Counted from the first letter of the stretch, positions 1 through 11,089 are shown. The stretch: DNA of 64,000 bases from Limnephilus marmoratus (GCA_917880885.1 OU862919.1:54225058-54289057), one strand, 5' to 3'. The notes: generated from the letters alone by a model not told the origin. Numbers and translations: made by a program.

Positions 1-178
1 TTCTATCAGCATCGTCCTGGTCAGAGAATACCATTAATTAGCAACATATTGCTTTTTCAAGATTCTATCAGCATCGTCCTGGTCAGAGAATACCATTAAT
101 TAGCAACATATTGCTTTTTCAAGATTCTATCAGCATCGTCCTGGTCAGAGAATACCATTAATTAGCAACATATTGCTT
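1..178. repeat. 62-bp tandem repeat, about 2.9 copies
   Basis: Three nearly identical copies start at 1, 63 and 125, each opening with TTCTATCAGC; the last breaks off at about 178. The array runs off the window edge, so its full length is unknown. No coding sense is apparent. Confidence 0.95.
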
Positions 179-202
179 GATTTGGCATCAGCTGAATTCA
201 GT

Positions 203-272
203 GAACAGATCTGAATAGCCAGATACCGATTTCCACCAATCTTACAACGTTCCCCAAATCGTGGATGACAAT
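203..272 (+). mobile_element. SINE-B fragment (sense strand +)
   Basis: The stretch AGATCTGAATAGCCAGATAC followed by a TCTTACAACGTTCCCCAAAT-like segment matches the middle of the SINE-B family described at 306-735, but it is short and diverged. It lies head-to-head with that full-length copy. Confidence 0.4.
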
Positions 273-305
273 AATAATTATTATTGGGTGGCGTACAGCT
301 AAACG

Positions 306-735
306 AGCCTTTTTTTTTTTTTTTACAGTGAATACCGCACAAGAATCTCAACTGCTCCCGTCTGGAGCCAGTGAGACTATGGCATCCCCAATTGGGGTAT
401 GTTGTGAGGCTGAAGGTAGTGGGGAGGGGAAGGAGGTGGGGAAGAGGAAGGTTGGGAAGTACCTGGCTATTCAGATCTGGTCACTAAACACGGCTAAAGC
501 CATTTTCAAGCAACGTTTCAATTCTGAATGGTGGTCTTACACCAGGGCGATACTAATAGTATCTTCCACTCTGGAACATGCCGCAAATATACTATATATT
601 ATTTTTAAATGAATTAATTGTGAAATAACACAAATTAATCAAATAAAATTTATTTGCGCATGCCGGGTTCGAACCCGCGACCTCCGGAATGTGAGTCAAG
701 AGTCTTAGCTACTGGACTACGGAGGTCGTCCTATA
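306..735 (-). mobile_element. SINE-B, full-length tRNA-headed copy
   Basis: Read on the minus strand, the element starts near 735 with a tRNA-like head. It has a degenerate A-box region around 700-725 and a perfect B box, GGTTCGAACCC, at about 667-677. GCGCAAATAAATTTTATTTG and an AT-rich linker follow, then a body with AATTGAAACGTTGCTTG-like and CTGAATAGCCAGGTACTTCC-like segments, and a 3' end in poly(A), seen as poly(T) at 309-324 on the plus strand. This is the layout of a Pol III-transcribed SINE mobilised by a LINE. Further copies occur at 4385, 13230, 19775, 29660, 53690, 54835 and 59320-59780. It has no protein function. The boundary between head and body is inferred from comparing copies. 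Confidence 0.8.
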
Positions 736-739
736 CAAC

Positions 740-1609
740 AAAACAAAAAAACTAGTTAGTTTAATTAAAGATTAGTTTTTAGTCGTACATTATTAAGTTA
801 TTCTATAAGCCACAAGTGCCTATACTTCAAAATGTAAACAGTATTACTACTTAATCATTTTTGGCACGGCGATCTTTGTAATAAACTTTAATTCCACGCA
901 TCCCTACCAATGTTATCAAATCAATCACTCTCCTAGTTTCTGGTGATAACAATGTTGAAGACAAGAGTGCCCAAAATTAATTCTGAATAATATGAAGGTT
1001 AGTTTTATTGTTCACAATTTTTTTTTTTAATGTCTAAAAATTGTTTTTATTTAAACGTGTTTAGGCTGATTATTTGGTTTTAGAGTGAATCAATCAATCG
1101 GTTTATAATAATTACCAATAAACTTTGAGTCCAAAAATCTCATTTCATTATATTCGTTGTATAGATTCATTTGGCCCTTTATCACTCGACATAATATAAT
1201 CTTACTTCTCCTCGGGCAATATTAAATAACTTTTTCACATGTAGAAATGTGGGTAAACATCATTTTAATAATAACTTTTGGATACCACTTTATTATACCT
1301 ACATCCTTAACCAACCAGCTCCGGTTTAGCCTGAACCTTCATCGGGAGTGTATAATACATTATAAATAAATTACGGAGTTACAGAGCATTTAAAGGTAAA
1401 GCAGAAAAGGGAGAGAAAACATCAATTGAATGGGGGGCAAGGGGGAGATACCTAAGAGAGAGAGAGAGAGGGTAAAATTAAGTGTGGGGAAGGGAAATGT
1501 GTTTAAAAAGGGGTAATTTGGCAAATCTAATTATTTATTTATTTGTAAGCTGGTTTTATTTATTTTCAATGATTTATTCTTATTTAATTTCAAGACTTTC
1601 TACATAGAT
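740..1609. other. unassigned AT-rich DNA
   Basis: No gene or repeat family was recognised. There is a short (GA)n run near 1458-1471 and purine-rich sequence around 1400-1500. Confidence 0.6.
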
Positions 1610-1912
1610 CAGTGGTTCTTAATCTGGGTTCAATCGAACCCCAGGAGTTCGATGAGTCAGTCTCGCGGGTTTGGTGGAGGTCAAGAGCAACATCAGAAGT
1701 CACACTGATTTGCAGTAAATATTCATTATTGTGTTTTTGTGTGAAAAACATGTTTTAATAGTTTTGTTCATTTTGTGCACCTGTGTATAAATATATACCT
1801 ATGTTTTGAATTTGAAAAAATCATATTTAATTTTTCCAATTAAGAAGGGTTCCGTGAGTGCGCATATGAAACTGAAGAGATTCAGTACCTCCAACAAGGA
1901 TAAGATCCAATA
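1610..1912 (+). mobile_element. hAT-type MITE, decayed
   Basis: The left end CAGTGGTTCTTAATCTGGGT is a typical hAT terminus and is followed by the self-complementary GGGTTCAATCGAACCC. The right end carries GTGCGCATATGAAACTGAAG and CCTCCAACAAGGATAAGATC, which resembles the usual right end of this hAT type (from memory) with a worn terminal repeat. Candidate 8-bp target duplications ACATAGAT and TTCTAGAT match at only 5 of 8 positions. There is no transposase. The right boundary is less certain than the left. Confidence 0.6.
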
Positions 1913-2514
1913 TTCTAGATTATTAAACGTATCCCATTTAATTAACGTATTAACCTATCTCATTTCATGTACTGCTTATAATGTTTATCCAGTCCAGAAA
2001 TAAATAAGAGTTCACACCCATTTGTTAAATTTCTTGAGGTAATGGCACTACGTCGCTCTGCAGAAATTGCCGACATGACTTGCGTTTTCCGTTGACTGCA
2101 CACGAAGCGCTCAGCGGGTGATGAATGCTAAGTGAAGTGGGTATGCCTGACGTAATCACATTTTAGCGACAGCGAAATATGACAGCTGTTTGCTGATTTA
2201 TTTCATGGCGACACGGGAGACGGTTTAATGGATTTTATTTATTGCAAGTGAGATTGTTACGTAAAGCTCATTTTTAAGTATGTTCGGAAGTCGAGAATAT
2301 AGGTTATGAATTATTATAAATGACAGGGCGGTTTATGCAAGTAGGTACTGACTGGTAACAAAACGTCTGATCTTATTCCAAAAAAATTTCGTGTAAATTG
2401 GAGTAACTGACTTTGTTTTACTAAATAATTTAACACTTTTACTTATTAATTTATTATGTAACGATTATTTCGTTATGAATGTAAAGACGAGCATAAAATT
2501 ATTTATTATTAATT
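1913..2514. other. unassigned sequence
   Basis: This part is slightly GC-richer around 2040-2240 than its surroundings, but no open frame, RNA or repeat was recognised. Confidence 0.5.
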
Positions 2515-2690
2515 GACCAAGACACACTGAACCTCAGATTCCTACCCACCCCTTAAACCCTTTTCCTTCCCAGAACTCTCCTCTCCTTCCTTTCCTTAAA
2601 AAAACCTCCACACAGCATCCCCAAAGATGGCATAGGCCCTGAGGGAAAATATTTTCCTCAGGGTCTCCTGTGTGGAGCTCATGTAAAAAA
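2515..2690 (+). mobile_element. SINE-A, 5'-truncated copy
   Basis: This copy contains the SINE-A 3' half. It has the CACACTGAACCTCAGATTCC region, a pyrimidine-rich stretch, the motif CTCCACACAGCATCCCCAAA, and the self-complementary GCCCTGAGGGAAAA / TTTTCCTCAGGG, which returns to CTCCTGTGTGGAG. It ends in an A-rich tail. The last 80 bp can fold into a long hairpin. Related copies lie at 13412, 20096, 21480, 24656, 25490, 26648, 44275 and 58876. Confidence 0.85.
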
Positions 2691-2875
2691 ATAATAATAA
2701 TTTTGTGATACTTTTATCCGAGACGCTCATCAGGATACAAACCAATTCGTAGAATGATTGTTTTCAATAAAAAGGGTAGTTGCTCATAATACGGAAAAAT
2801 AATTAGTTGAAGAGAATATTGGTAATTCTGAAATTTGAAATATAAGATTGACTATTGTGACGGCTTGACAGAAGG

Positions 2876-3046
2876 TAGCAATAGCGAAATTGGTTAACGC
2901 GCACGTCCCGGTTAGACGAGAGGTCTGGGTTCAAGTCCCAGTTGCGACCATTGCCTTTTTTCTGTTTTCTGTGTCTTGTTCTCTTACATATTTCCGTTTA
3001 GATCATTATTGTTATCTTCTTTTTCAATGATATATTTATTATTATT
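2876..3046 (+). mobile_element. SINE-E, tRNA-headed
   Basis: The head contains TAGCGAAATTGGTTAACGCG (A-box-like) and GGTTCAAGTCC (B box). The flanks GGTAGCAA and TTGCGACC can form an acceptor-like stem with one mismatch. The tail TTCTGTGTCTTGTTCTC is followed by AGATCATTATTGTTATCTTC and TTTTTCAATGA. The same tail recurs at 10116-10200 and 28062-28262, which defines a family. The tRNA fold is imperfect, so I call it a SINE rather than a tRNA gene. Confidence 0.75.
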
Positions 3047-3133
3047 TTAGAGAGTAATCACTTTGTGGTTTGACATATTTAATAAAAATAAAACCCTTTT
3101 TTTGTTTAAAACCACGAGTTTTATTTAATTTAT

Positions 3134-3173
3134 GTACCGACCGGTTTCGTTTTGCTCAAGCATCATCAGGGTA
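3134..3173 (-). ncRNA. hammerhead-ribozyme-like motif in S2 (left arm)
   Basis: On the minus strand the order is TACC, CTGATGA, one extra T, an imperfect stem II (GCTT...AAAC), GAAAC, CG, GTC, GGTA. TACC/GGTA closes stem I. The core residues CUGANGA and GAAA are present. Stem III is minimal (A-U and C-G pairs), as known for the short type I hammerheads of Penelope-like elements. The extra base before stem II and the short stem III make self-cleavage uncertain. Confidence 0.5.
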
Positions 3174-3208
3174 AAAAGTAATTCTATAGTACAAGTAGTA
3201 TTAATTTG

Positions 3209-3247
3209 TACCCCGATGATGTTTGAGCAAAACGAAACCGGTAGGTA
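3209..3247 (+). ncRNA. hammerhead-ribozyme-like motif in S2 (right arm)
   Basis: On the plus strand the order is TACC, CCGATGA (core U4 changed to C), one extra T, stem II GTTT-GAGCA-AAAC with four perfect pairs, GAAAC, CG, GTA, GGTA. Stem I TACC/GGTA is complementary to the end of the motif. The U4 change would be expected to weaken or kill catalysis in this copy. Confidence 0.5.
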
Positions 3248-3264
3248 AATAAATACTCGTGGTT

Positions 3265-4384
3265 TTCCACTAAATATGTGTTTAATTTTTATTTATGAAA
3301 GTATTTACCGTTATGAACTTGCAATTTAATTTTACGGCACAATATATACTGGGAAAGGAACCGTCGGTCTTGAAACCTGTTATTTTTTTTTTTCAATAAA
3401 GAGTGATTTTATTATTTTTTTTTTTTTGTTATTTATTTTGTAATTATTGATGAAGAGATTCTCGTATTGCATTCCTATAATCCAAACATATTCCCGGGAA
3501 AGGAACCGTCGGCTTAAAAGTAAAAAGAAAAATTGTTAGAATTATAAATCGTGAATCATAGTTGCCAGTGAGAATTAAAAGACTATCTTTATAGCACTTC
3601 AGTTCTGGATCCTAAAGCCCGAAAAGCAAATAATCTATACCATCAAGTTTTTTTTCACAGAGGAAGCAAGCAAGTTCCACTAGTTCTGTTGTTGTTATCA
3701 AGTTATCGCATTGAACCGAGTTCTAGAAGCTCTTTTAATCAAAACAAGCATTATAATAATTAATAATTTACTCAACAGCCCTAATGGCCTGATGTAGGCT
3801 TTTCAAAGTTCTTCGCAAACTTAAACTATTGGAAATTCTTTTTAAGTAAATTAGGGGCGTAGTTACGTAATGATTGTTTTGAAAAGTTCAATACCAACTA
3901 CCGCAGATATTTTAATAATGATATATTCGAGAAAATCTAGTTAAATCGCCTGCTTTACTAATAATCTAATTCGCTTTTGAACCAGTTTAATTCTTAAAGA
4001 AAAACATGTAAAGAATTTAATTTAATTATTTACGAAAAAAATGCAGACCAATGTATAAAAAAAAGGTTGGAACAGCTTTGCAGACGAGAAAATTAGAATC
4101 AATAACGTGTCGAAACGAAATAAATCAAATCATGTTTTATTCCCTGAAAAGGTTATTTGATGTAAGATTTTAGCAGCAAGAGAAACTCAAGTATAGGAAA
4201 TCTCCGTTGTGTTGGTAAATTCACTTTTAGTGAATTCGGAGGTCATGCATTGCAGATTTATTTGTGTTTATATTTTCCTACACGACAGCAACAAAACTTT
4301 TTTGTAAATTTCCATTTAAAAAAACTGCAAGATTGTGCTCAAGCCGTCGCGAATAAGAGACCCAACTGCCGTGAGCCAGTAAAA
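3265..4384. other. unassigned AT-rich DNA
   Basis: No gene or repeat was recognised. GGGAAAGGAACCGTCGG occurs twice, at about 3352 and 3495, suggesting an old local duplication. Confidence 0.5.
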
Positions 4385-4715
4385 ATATATGTTTGGGACT
4401 CTCAACTAGCAATCCCTAGATCACGGGTTCAAATCCCAGCGTGCGCAAATAAATGTTATTTGTGTATTTCACGTTTTTTTTGTATAAAGTAATAAACAAT
4501 ATTGTAAGACCATTATTAGAATTGAAATAGTGCTTGAAATGGATTCATTCATGATTGATGACAAGATCCGAATAGCCAGGTATTTCCCCATCCACCTCTT
4601 TCTCATCTTCCCTTCTCCACTAACTTCAGAATCACAACATACCCCGATTGGGGATGACATAATCTCACTGGCTCCAGACGGGCCTCTTGTGATGTAATCA
4701 CATAAAATTTTTAAA
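4385..4715 (+). mobile_element. SINE-B, near full-length copy
   Basis: A tRNA-like head (CACGGGTTCAAATCCCAG as B-box region, then GTGCGCAAATAAATGTTATT) is followed by the SINE-B body: AGACCATTATTAGAATTGAA, then GATCCGAATAGCCAGGTATT, the pyrimidine-rich stretch, CCCCGATTGGGGATGACATA and CTGGCTCCAGACGGG. The tail is diverged. Comparison with 306-735 shows that head and body are one unit. Confidence 0.75.
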
Positions 4716-5589
4716 AGATAGGTGTTCAGCAAATTTTGTGCTTCAGGGGGGAATTAACACCCAACTTTGAGATAAAAAGCTTTTAACTTCACGTTACGAA
4801 GTTGTTCGAAGGTCACGTCAAAAATAAATATGTTGGTTTCAAACCATTTTAAATACGCTCTTGGATTTTTAACTACACGGGTTATAGATTGGGGTTTTTC
4901 TAGCTTTAAACACCATAAAAGGTAAAAATATGTCTACCTATCCTAGATCAATCCCTCAATCAATATATGAACCCTTTCTTTGTTTACTTGTATTATTTTC
5001 CTGATTCAATGAATTGTTAAAACGTTCTTTTGCAATATCGCATTTTTAAAGGCATTTTCTCGCCTGTTGTGTTGAATAAAAAATGAAGTGAATAAATAGC
5101 CTTGGCCCAGATTAAATTCAAAAACACACTGTAAAATACTGATACACCTGTAAAGAAAAGATTGATGTCATAATGTATTGCTTATTTATATGGGTATGTG
5201 ATGTATTGAACATTGCACGTAATCAAATTATTATTTTTCTATTTCACTTTTCTTAAAAATTATATATACCTATCTCACAAGTCATTCACGACTCACAAGT
5301 ACCAACAATTAACTTATTTATGTACAACCATACTATGAAGATAATCGCGCACTACTTGCACTTTTTATCATTTTTATCTTTATTATACCTTCCATTGAAT
5401 ATAGTTATTTTATGTATTTTTTTTTCTATTTCCTTATAACTTTTACCGTTGAATAATGTTATTATTTTTATTTCCTATTTCGTTTATACCTATTTATCTT
5501 ATAAATTTTGCTAAAATAGTCTGTTTTGTTTTCAATATGGATTTTAGTATATTTACTATAGGCAATGTTTATATTACCCAATATAGAAG
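4716..5589. other. unassigned AT-rich DNA
   Basis: No gene or known repeat was recognised. No ORF1/gag-like frame precedes the downstream LINE. Confidence 0.5.
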
Positions 5590-8500
5590 ATACACTCCTA
5601 CACTCTCCTTACCCATCTTTATCTCACTATCCCCCCTCCCCCTGTACTTGATGCTCACTTTTGTACACTATTCTATCAATTCAATATCGTACATGTCATT
5701 CATAATATACAACTCTTCAGTTATACTCATATATTATAACCAAATTGTACCTAACTATTAACTCATCTAAATTACAATGTTAAATATTATATACCAAAAC
5801 TGTAGAGGATTACGAACTAAAACTGAGATTTTTCACAATAATATTCTTTTGAATGACGATTGTTTCATTTTCGGTATATCTGAGTCTTGGCTTATTGATT
5901 CTATTTTAGATCCAGAACTGGCACCAACTGAATTTTACAGTATTTTTAGACGAGATAGGACAAATAACATTACAATCAATAGCATTAATACCCAATCAGA
6001 TTCTCGTCGAGGCGGTGGAGTCATGATCATAACTCATAACAATCTTAACGCATACCCTCGCGAAGACTTGGTCTGTAATGCTGAATGCATCTGGGTAACT
6101 ATTCCCCCCTCTAACTATACTTCAAAACGTACCATCCATGTTTCTTGTCTATACTTACCACAGGGACATGGATATGAAAATGCTCTTAGTTCATTCCTTT
6201 GTTTGCTTGCTAACGTCAAAGATCAAAACCCAGATGATATTATACTCGTACTTGGAGACTTCAATATGCCCACCATAACATGGAAACCACAAGATAAAAA
6301 TTCACACTTAACACCTGAAAATTTAAATTCAATTACTTCGTTTCTAGCTGACACAATCCATTACTCTGAATTGAATCAATACAATTCCATTAAAAATGCC
6401 AATAAACGTATACTAGATTTAGTTATCTGTAGTGAGGAATGCCTTGTATCTCAAGCATACAACCCTCTTGTCAAAGAGGATTTACACCATCCATCGCTCA
6501 AAATCATACTACAATTAGACACACTTCCAACAATCAATGCTCCACCAAAAGAAATTTATCGGTATGATAAAGCTGATTATGATTTAATTAACCAACACCT
6601 GTCTAAAACAGACTGGTCTTTTACTCACGATAATGCTGACGTTGACGAAGCAATTTATACTTTTTATGACAACTTAAATAACACCATTAATCAGTTTGTC
6701 CCTAAACGTTTCATCAAAAAGAAAAAATTTCCCAACTGGTACTCACCTCCCCTAATCAAAATCATAAAACAGAAACAAATACTACACAAAAAATGGAAAT
6801 CAAATAATAATCCAGTAGATTACATAGAGTTTTCTATCAAACGCATACAACAAAAACATTTACAGAAACATTGTTACACCCAATATATAAATTCAGTTGA
6901 GTCTAGTATTCCATATAACAATAAAAGTCTCTGGAATTACGCTAAAAACAAAAATAGGACAAATGGCATACCACAAATCATGAACTTAAATGACGAGTCA
7001 GGCACCGGTGCTCATCAAGTGTGCCAACTGTTCTGTAAACACTTCCAATCTACTTACGTAAGCGATGAGGGCACGGATGATCCCAGTAATATTGATAATT
7101 CTACCTGCGTTAATAATGATAACCCGATCGGGAACGTACAAATAAACAACTCATTGGTCAATAAATACTTGAATAAATTGGATGTTACTAAGGGTGCGGG
7201 CAGTGATGGTATCTCGCCATATTTTATCTCAAAATGTGCCAAAAATCTTGCATATCCTTTAACTAACTTATTTAACATGTCTTTAAAATAAGGAATATTT
7301 CCCACAAAATTCAAAGAAGCCATTATAATCCCCATCCATAAAACTGGTTCAAACAGTAACATTGCAAATTATCGCCCAATCTCAATACTCACAGTATTTA
7401 GCAAACTCTTTGAGCGTATTGTGTACGATCAAATTTATATAACTATTGTCCGCAGCATACAAAATCAACAACATGGTTTTTTACAAAAAAGGTCAGTACT
7501 AACAAACTTAGTCAACTTTACTGAATACTTAACAAGCAATATGGATAATGGACACCAAGTAGATGTCATCTACACAGATTACTCGAAAGCTTTCGATAAA
7601 GTTAACCACTCTATCCTCATTAAAAAATTACACCAATTAGGAATCCATGGCGACTTACTTAGGTGGCTAACTTCATATCTGCAGAAAAGACTACAGTGCG
7701 TATCAGTTGAGGGAACTAAGTCTAGCTTTTTTACTGTGCCCTCTGGCGTACCGCAAGGTTCCCACCTGGGACCATTATTGTTTAATGTATATATATTTGA
7801 TATTTATAAATGTTTTTTACATGCTAACTACCTTGCATATGCAGATGACAAAAAAATATACTTAGTAATCAAATCTATCAATGACTGCATAAAACTTCAA
7901 GAAGACCTAAATCGTCAAACAAATTAATCATAAACATTTCTAAGTGCAACAAATTATCTTTTACGCGTAACAAAAATAAAATTTCTTTTAATTATAACTT
8001 TCATGATACGCATATCAATGAAATGTGACCTTGGGGTAGTACTAGATGTAAAACTAAATTTTATCAAACATATTAACGAAGTAATTAACAAAGCAAATAA
8101 GATATTGGGATTTATAATTCGCATATCTAAACCTTTTCGCAATATTAAAACTATGTATTCCCTTTACACCACGTATATCCGCCCCCACTTAGAATACTGC
8201 ACACTAATTTGGGCACCGTTCTACCAATGCCATATTGACAGAATCGAAAGTGTGCAAAACAAATTTTTTAAACACATAAATTATAAATTCAAATTACTCT
8301 TTGCAAATAATACCGAATCCTTAAAATTTCACAACTTTACTCCACTTCAAACGCGTAGATTAATATCTGATCAAATATTTTTATACAAAATTCTGAATAA
8401 CGGCCTGGACTCTCCTGAACTCGTAAATTATTTAAGAATTCACATACCTGCAAGACCAACCAGACTAAACCATTTTTTTCATTTGCCCGCGTACAGAACC

Positions 8501-8911
8501 AACCTTAGAAAAAATTTCTCCAATACCCCGCTTATGCGCGCAATATAACACGCAATTTAACAATATCGATATTCTTAATAATACTCTTGTGAAATACCGA
8601 TATGAAGTCAAGCGTACGACCACAAATGTGAATTAAATTAATGCACAGCTATAAAAAAAGGTACAGCATGAGCATCTCCTGTCCCCATCCCATCTTCCTC
8701 TGCCTCTTGCCCTTTCCTATTCCTTCTTCCTTCTAATATACTTACATTTATATATTTTTGTTAATTTCATTTTCATTTTCAATTAAAATTTTGTATTATA
8801 TCATAATAACCATTAGCATAAGAAACTGTTTTGGCTTACCTCATTTTTAACATCCTGTATAAAACTGCTGTTTGTTTCTTACAATAAATAAATAAATAAA
8901 TAAATAAATTT
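5590..8911 (+). mobile_element. Jockey/CR1-type LINE, nearly full length, inactive
   Basis: The element has a C-rich leader (5590-5776), an endonuclease-RT frame (5777-8548) and a 3' UTR that ends in (AATA)n / (TAAA)n at 8883-8911. Such a tail is usual for Jockey/CR1-like elements. No ORF1 (gag-like) frame was found, so the element is either 5'-truncated or lacks ORF1. The left boundary is approximate and no target duplication was identified. Confidence 0.8.
5777..8548 (+). pseudogene. LINE endonuclease/reverse transcriptase, broken
   Basis: The first 504 codons (to 7291) carry an AP-like endonuclease domain: QNCRGLRTK at the N terminus, ISESWL, LGDFNMP, LDLVI and an eroded catalytic HHP near 6488. 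A basic linker and the start of RT follow. An in-frame TAA at 7289 interrupts RT. The same frame resumes with NYRPIS, YTDYSKAFDKV, PSGVPQGSHLGPLLF and the catalytic AYADDKKIY (7421-7927). A TAA at 7925 and indels between about 7930 and 8020 cause further shifts before the C-terminal domain (8003-8548). The enzyme would nick target DNA and reverse-transcribe LINE RNA. With at least two stops and frameshifts this copy is dead, although the YADD motif is intact. Confidence 0.9.
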
Positions 8912-9055
8912 ATCATTGGTCGTGAACCCCTGTGAAATGTGTTCTCAATAATATATCTTTGGTGGGTTAACACAATTCTGAAGTTGTTAGCTGTATTGAG
9001 ACCAGACCTGAATAGCCTGGTACTCTCAACATTAATATTGGCCTACTCTGACGAC

Positions 9056-9386
9056 CAGTGGCGGCTTGTTAGTTGTGCTAGTATTAAAAAACCGAGTGTG
9101 CAAATATTAAAAAAGGCATTTATGGTGTTGTTGTAGCCAAAATTTATTTTTTATTTTTTTTTAAATTGATTTTTTGTATGAAAAATTCCAGGAAATTTCA
9201 GTTTGGCGGATTACGGATTTCCTGAAAATCGGTTTTCAAAAAAAAAAATCGCTTACTCCGTAATAAAAGATCCATGCATTCATATTTTTTTCAATATTAG
9301 CAATTAGCACTATCCATAATTCATACATCCAATAATTTTTATTTTTTTTAGCACTCTAGCTCACCAACAGTCACGAACCGCCACTG
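9056..9386. mobile_element. 331-bp hAT-type MITE with 8-bp target duplication
   Basis: The left terminus CAGTGGCGGCTTGTTA and the right terminus (CAGTGGCGGTTCGTGA when reversed) form inverted repeats of about 16 bp. The flanking octamers CTGACGAC (9048-9055) and CTCACGAC (9387-9394) match at 7 of 8 positions, as expected for hAT. The interior is AT-rich and non-coding. Confidence 0.85.
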
Positions 9387-9394
9387 CTCACGAC

Positions 9395-9900
9395 GGCATT
9401 GAAGAAGCTAGTCCGAACGTTTATATTGTGTTTTAAATAATATTAAAAAAACCTTTTTAAATCATAAATTAATATTATAATGGTAATACACAAGAAATCA
9501 CTAGTAAAGTTGTTAAATTCGAAATGAAATGTATCTACTAAAATGTGTATTTGCCAGTTACTTCGTTTCAGTTACCGGAATTATAATTTGTGAATAAAAA
9601 ATATTTGCGACTACTTTTAAAGTTTCAATAGACTAAGAATCAAAGTCTTGTGAAAAATTGTTGTCGCGAGAAAAAATATACGAAATCACCACTTGGGTAC
9701 CGTTTCCCTACAAAATATTAACAGACACCTTTGAAAAGTGGAAAAAAACTATTGTCAACATTTTAACGTGTTAACCCAAATAAAATACACGTTTGAATAT
9801 GCGATAAAAAGTAAACGTAAGAAAGCTTTCAGGCTGTTGCGTGACTGGATCGTGGGAAGGAAAAAGAAACGGAAAAGCCACCATGACTCCCAATACAAAA
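9395..9900. other. unassigned AT-rich DNA
   Basis: No gene or repeat recognised. It leads into the GC-rich duplicated segment at 9904. Confidence 0.5.
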
Positions 9901-9903
9901 TAG

Positions 9904-10107
9904 TTCTCTGGCGACTTCTCACCCTACGAGGTGTCTCGGCGGCTGCGGCAGTACTGCGATAGGTTCTCTGGCGACTTCTCACCCTACGAGGTGTCTCGGC
10001 GGCTGCGGCAGTACTGCGATAGGTTCTCGCTTCAACATTTTATTAAATTCAACCTTGTTGCGGTGCGAGGCAACATTTTAAAGAAGCTTTTTAATCCGGA
10101 AAGTTAA
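9904..10107 (+). other. possible exon fragment with exact 60-bp in-frame duplication
   Basis: Two perfect 60-bp copies (9904-9963 and 9964-10023) are followed by a third partial start. The GC content is much higher than around it. Frame 1 is open from just after a TAG at 9901 to a TAA at 10105, and each unit encodes 20 residues containing SPYEVSRRLRQYCDR. The continuation FSLQHFIKFN gives a pattern loosely like the YxRxYxxxFxLxxxIxFN region of flavin-dependent monooxygenases. That resemblance is from memory and weak. An AG precedes the first unit and GCG/GTGCGA at about 10066-10075 could be a donor, but the upstream tract is not pyrimidine-rich. It could be a relic exon or chance. Confidence 0.3.
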
Positions 10108-10115
10108 ATCGGTAT

Positions 10116-10200
10116 TTAGGCGACCATTGTCTTTTTCTGTGTCTTTTTCTCTTTCGTGTTTCGTTTAGATTATTATTGTTATCTTCTTCTTCAATGAGTA
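10116..10200 (+). mobile_element. SINE-E 3' fragment
   Basis: It begins with GGCGACCATTGTC, the end of the tRNA-like head seen at 2876. The family tail follows (TTTCTGTGTC, AGATTATTATTGTTATCTTC, TTCAATGA). It is 5'-truncated. Confidence 0.75.
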
Positions 10201-10568
10201 ATTATTATCTTATTCCAACGTGATAGGGCCTCATTTAAGCCGAAGCTTTACTTAAAATCACTATTTTAGATTAATCTTTATTACGAATTGGTTTATTTTA
10301 TGAATATAAAAAAAATATGTTTTGGATGAAGTTTTGACTTTCGCTTGACTATAATTAGAACAAAATGGTTAATTTCTATACAAAGAATGTAAGTGTAATC
10401 TACTAAAAACTGTTTTTTTCCATTACAAATATATAAAAATGCATATGAAAAACATGCAAAATGATGGCTAAGATTATCTGTGATAGTTTCCCTTGATAAA
10501 ATTTTTTTTATAAAATTATTCATTAATTAAATTAAAACCACATTTCCCCTGAAATCGAGTGTTTCTAG
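10201..10568. other. unassigned AT-rich DNA
   Basis: Nothing recognised. Confidence 0.5.
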
Positions 10569-10885
10569 ACTCTGTTAAGAGTTTGAGACTAACCCGGAGT
10601 TACAACAGGCTGTATCATAACGTTGTAGGTAATGGAAATTAATTAATGCACGATAAGTCAAATACCGGTGCTTTGAACAATCAAGGATAATTGAAAACTT
10701 TGAAGGCGTATTAATTATCGAATCAGAAATTCGTGCGCATTGCAAACCGGAAGCACCCGGAAGAACCCGGAAGGTTATCCGGGTCCGGAAACACGATGAT
10801 AGACTCGAAAACCTGGATCCGGGAAATTTGAAGAAGCTTAGCGTCATACGTTCTTTAACGAATTCGCAAAATTGTACACAAAATC
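10569..10885 (+). repeat. repeat X, intact copy (empty insertion sites)
   Basis: A 317-bp interspersed repeat runs from TGTTAAGAGTTTGAGACTAA to ACACAAAATC. It includes GTTACAACAGGCTGTATCAT, GGAAGCACCCGGAAGAACCC and CGGAAGGTTATCCGGGTCCG. A second copy on the other strand is split into three parts at 13980-14152, 16621-16714 and 19154-19203 by two LINEs, so this copy preserves both empty sites. The class of the repeat is unknown and no Pol III boxes or terminal repeats were evident. Confidence 0.8.
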
Positions 10886-11089
10886 GGTGATATAAGGTGA
10901 TAAAATGGTGATATAAGGCGCACTAACATTGTAACGTGTTTGGCTTGCGGCTTACTTTAAATAAAAAAGATACTTAATTTCTGATTATCATAATTTTGAC
11001 TAAGTGTTAGTTTTATATTGTACATATATATTTATTTAATTTGTTTTTTTAAAGAAAGACAAAAATTCCCGGGTTACGAATAACCCAAC
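10886..11089. other. unassigned sequence
   Basis: A short direct repeat, GGTGATATAAGG, occurs twice near 10887-10918. Otherwise nothing was recognised. Confidence 0.4.

Larger units (their letters stand above)
3109..3264. mobile_element. snapback repeat S2 with paired hammerhead-like arms
   Basis: There are two inverted arms of about 55-60 bp. The left starts AAAACCACGAG and the right ends CTCGTGGTTTT. They flank a spacer of about 40 bp at 3174-3208. Each arm contains ACCGGTTTCGTTTTGCTCAA or its complement. Read inward to outward, each arm shows a hammerhead-like order of motifs (see 3134 and 3209). No target-site duplication was found and no protein is encoded. Confidence 0.8.

Noticed and set aside
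655..730. Functional tRNA gene (also considered at 2885, 4390, 11160, 28165, 30240 and 56700)
   Set aside because: Pol III boxes are good but acceptor or anticodon stems are broken and each is joined to a shared repetitive tail, so they are tRNA-derived SINE heads.
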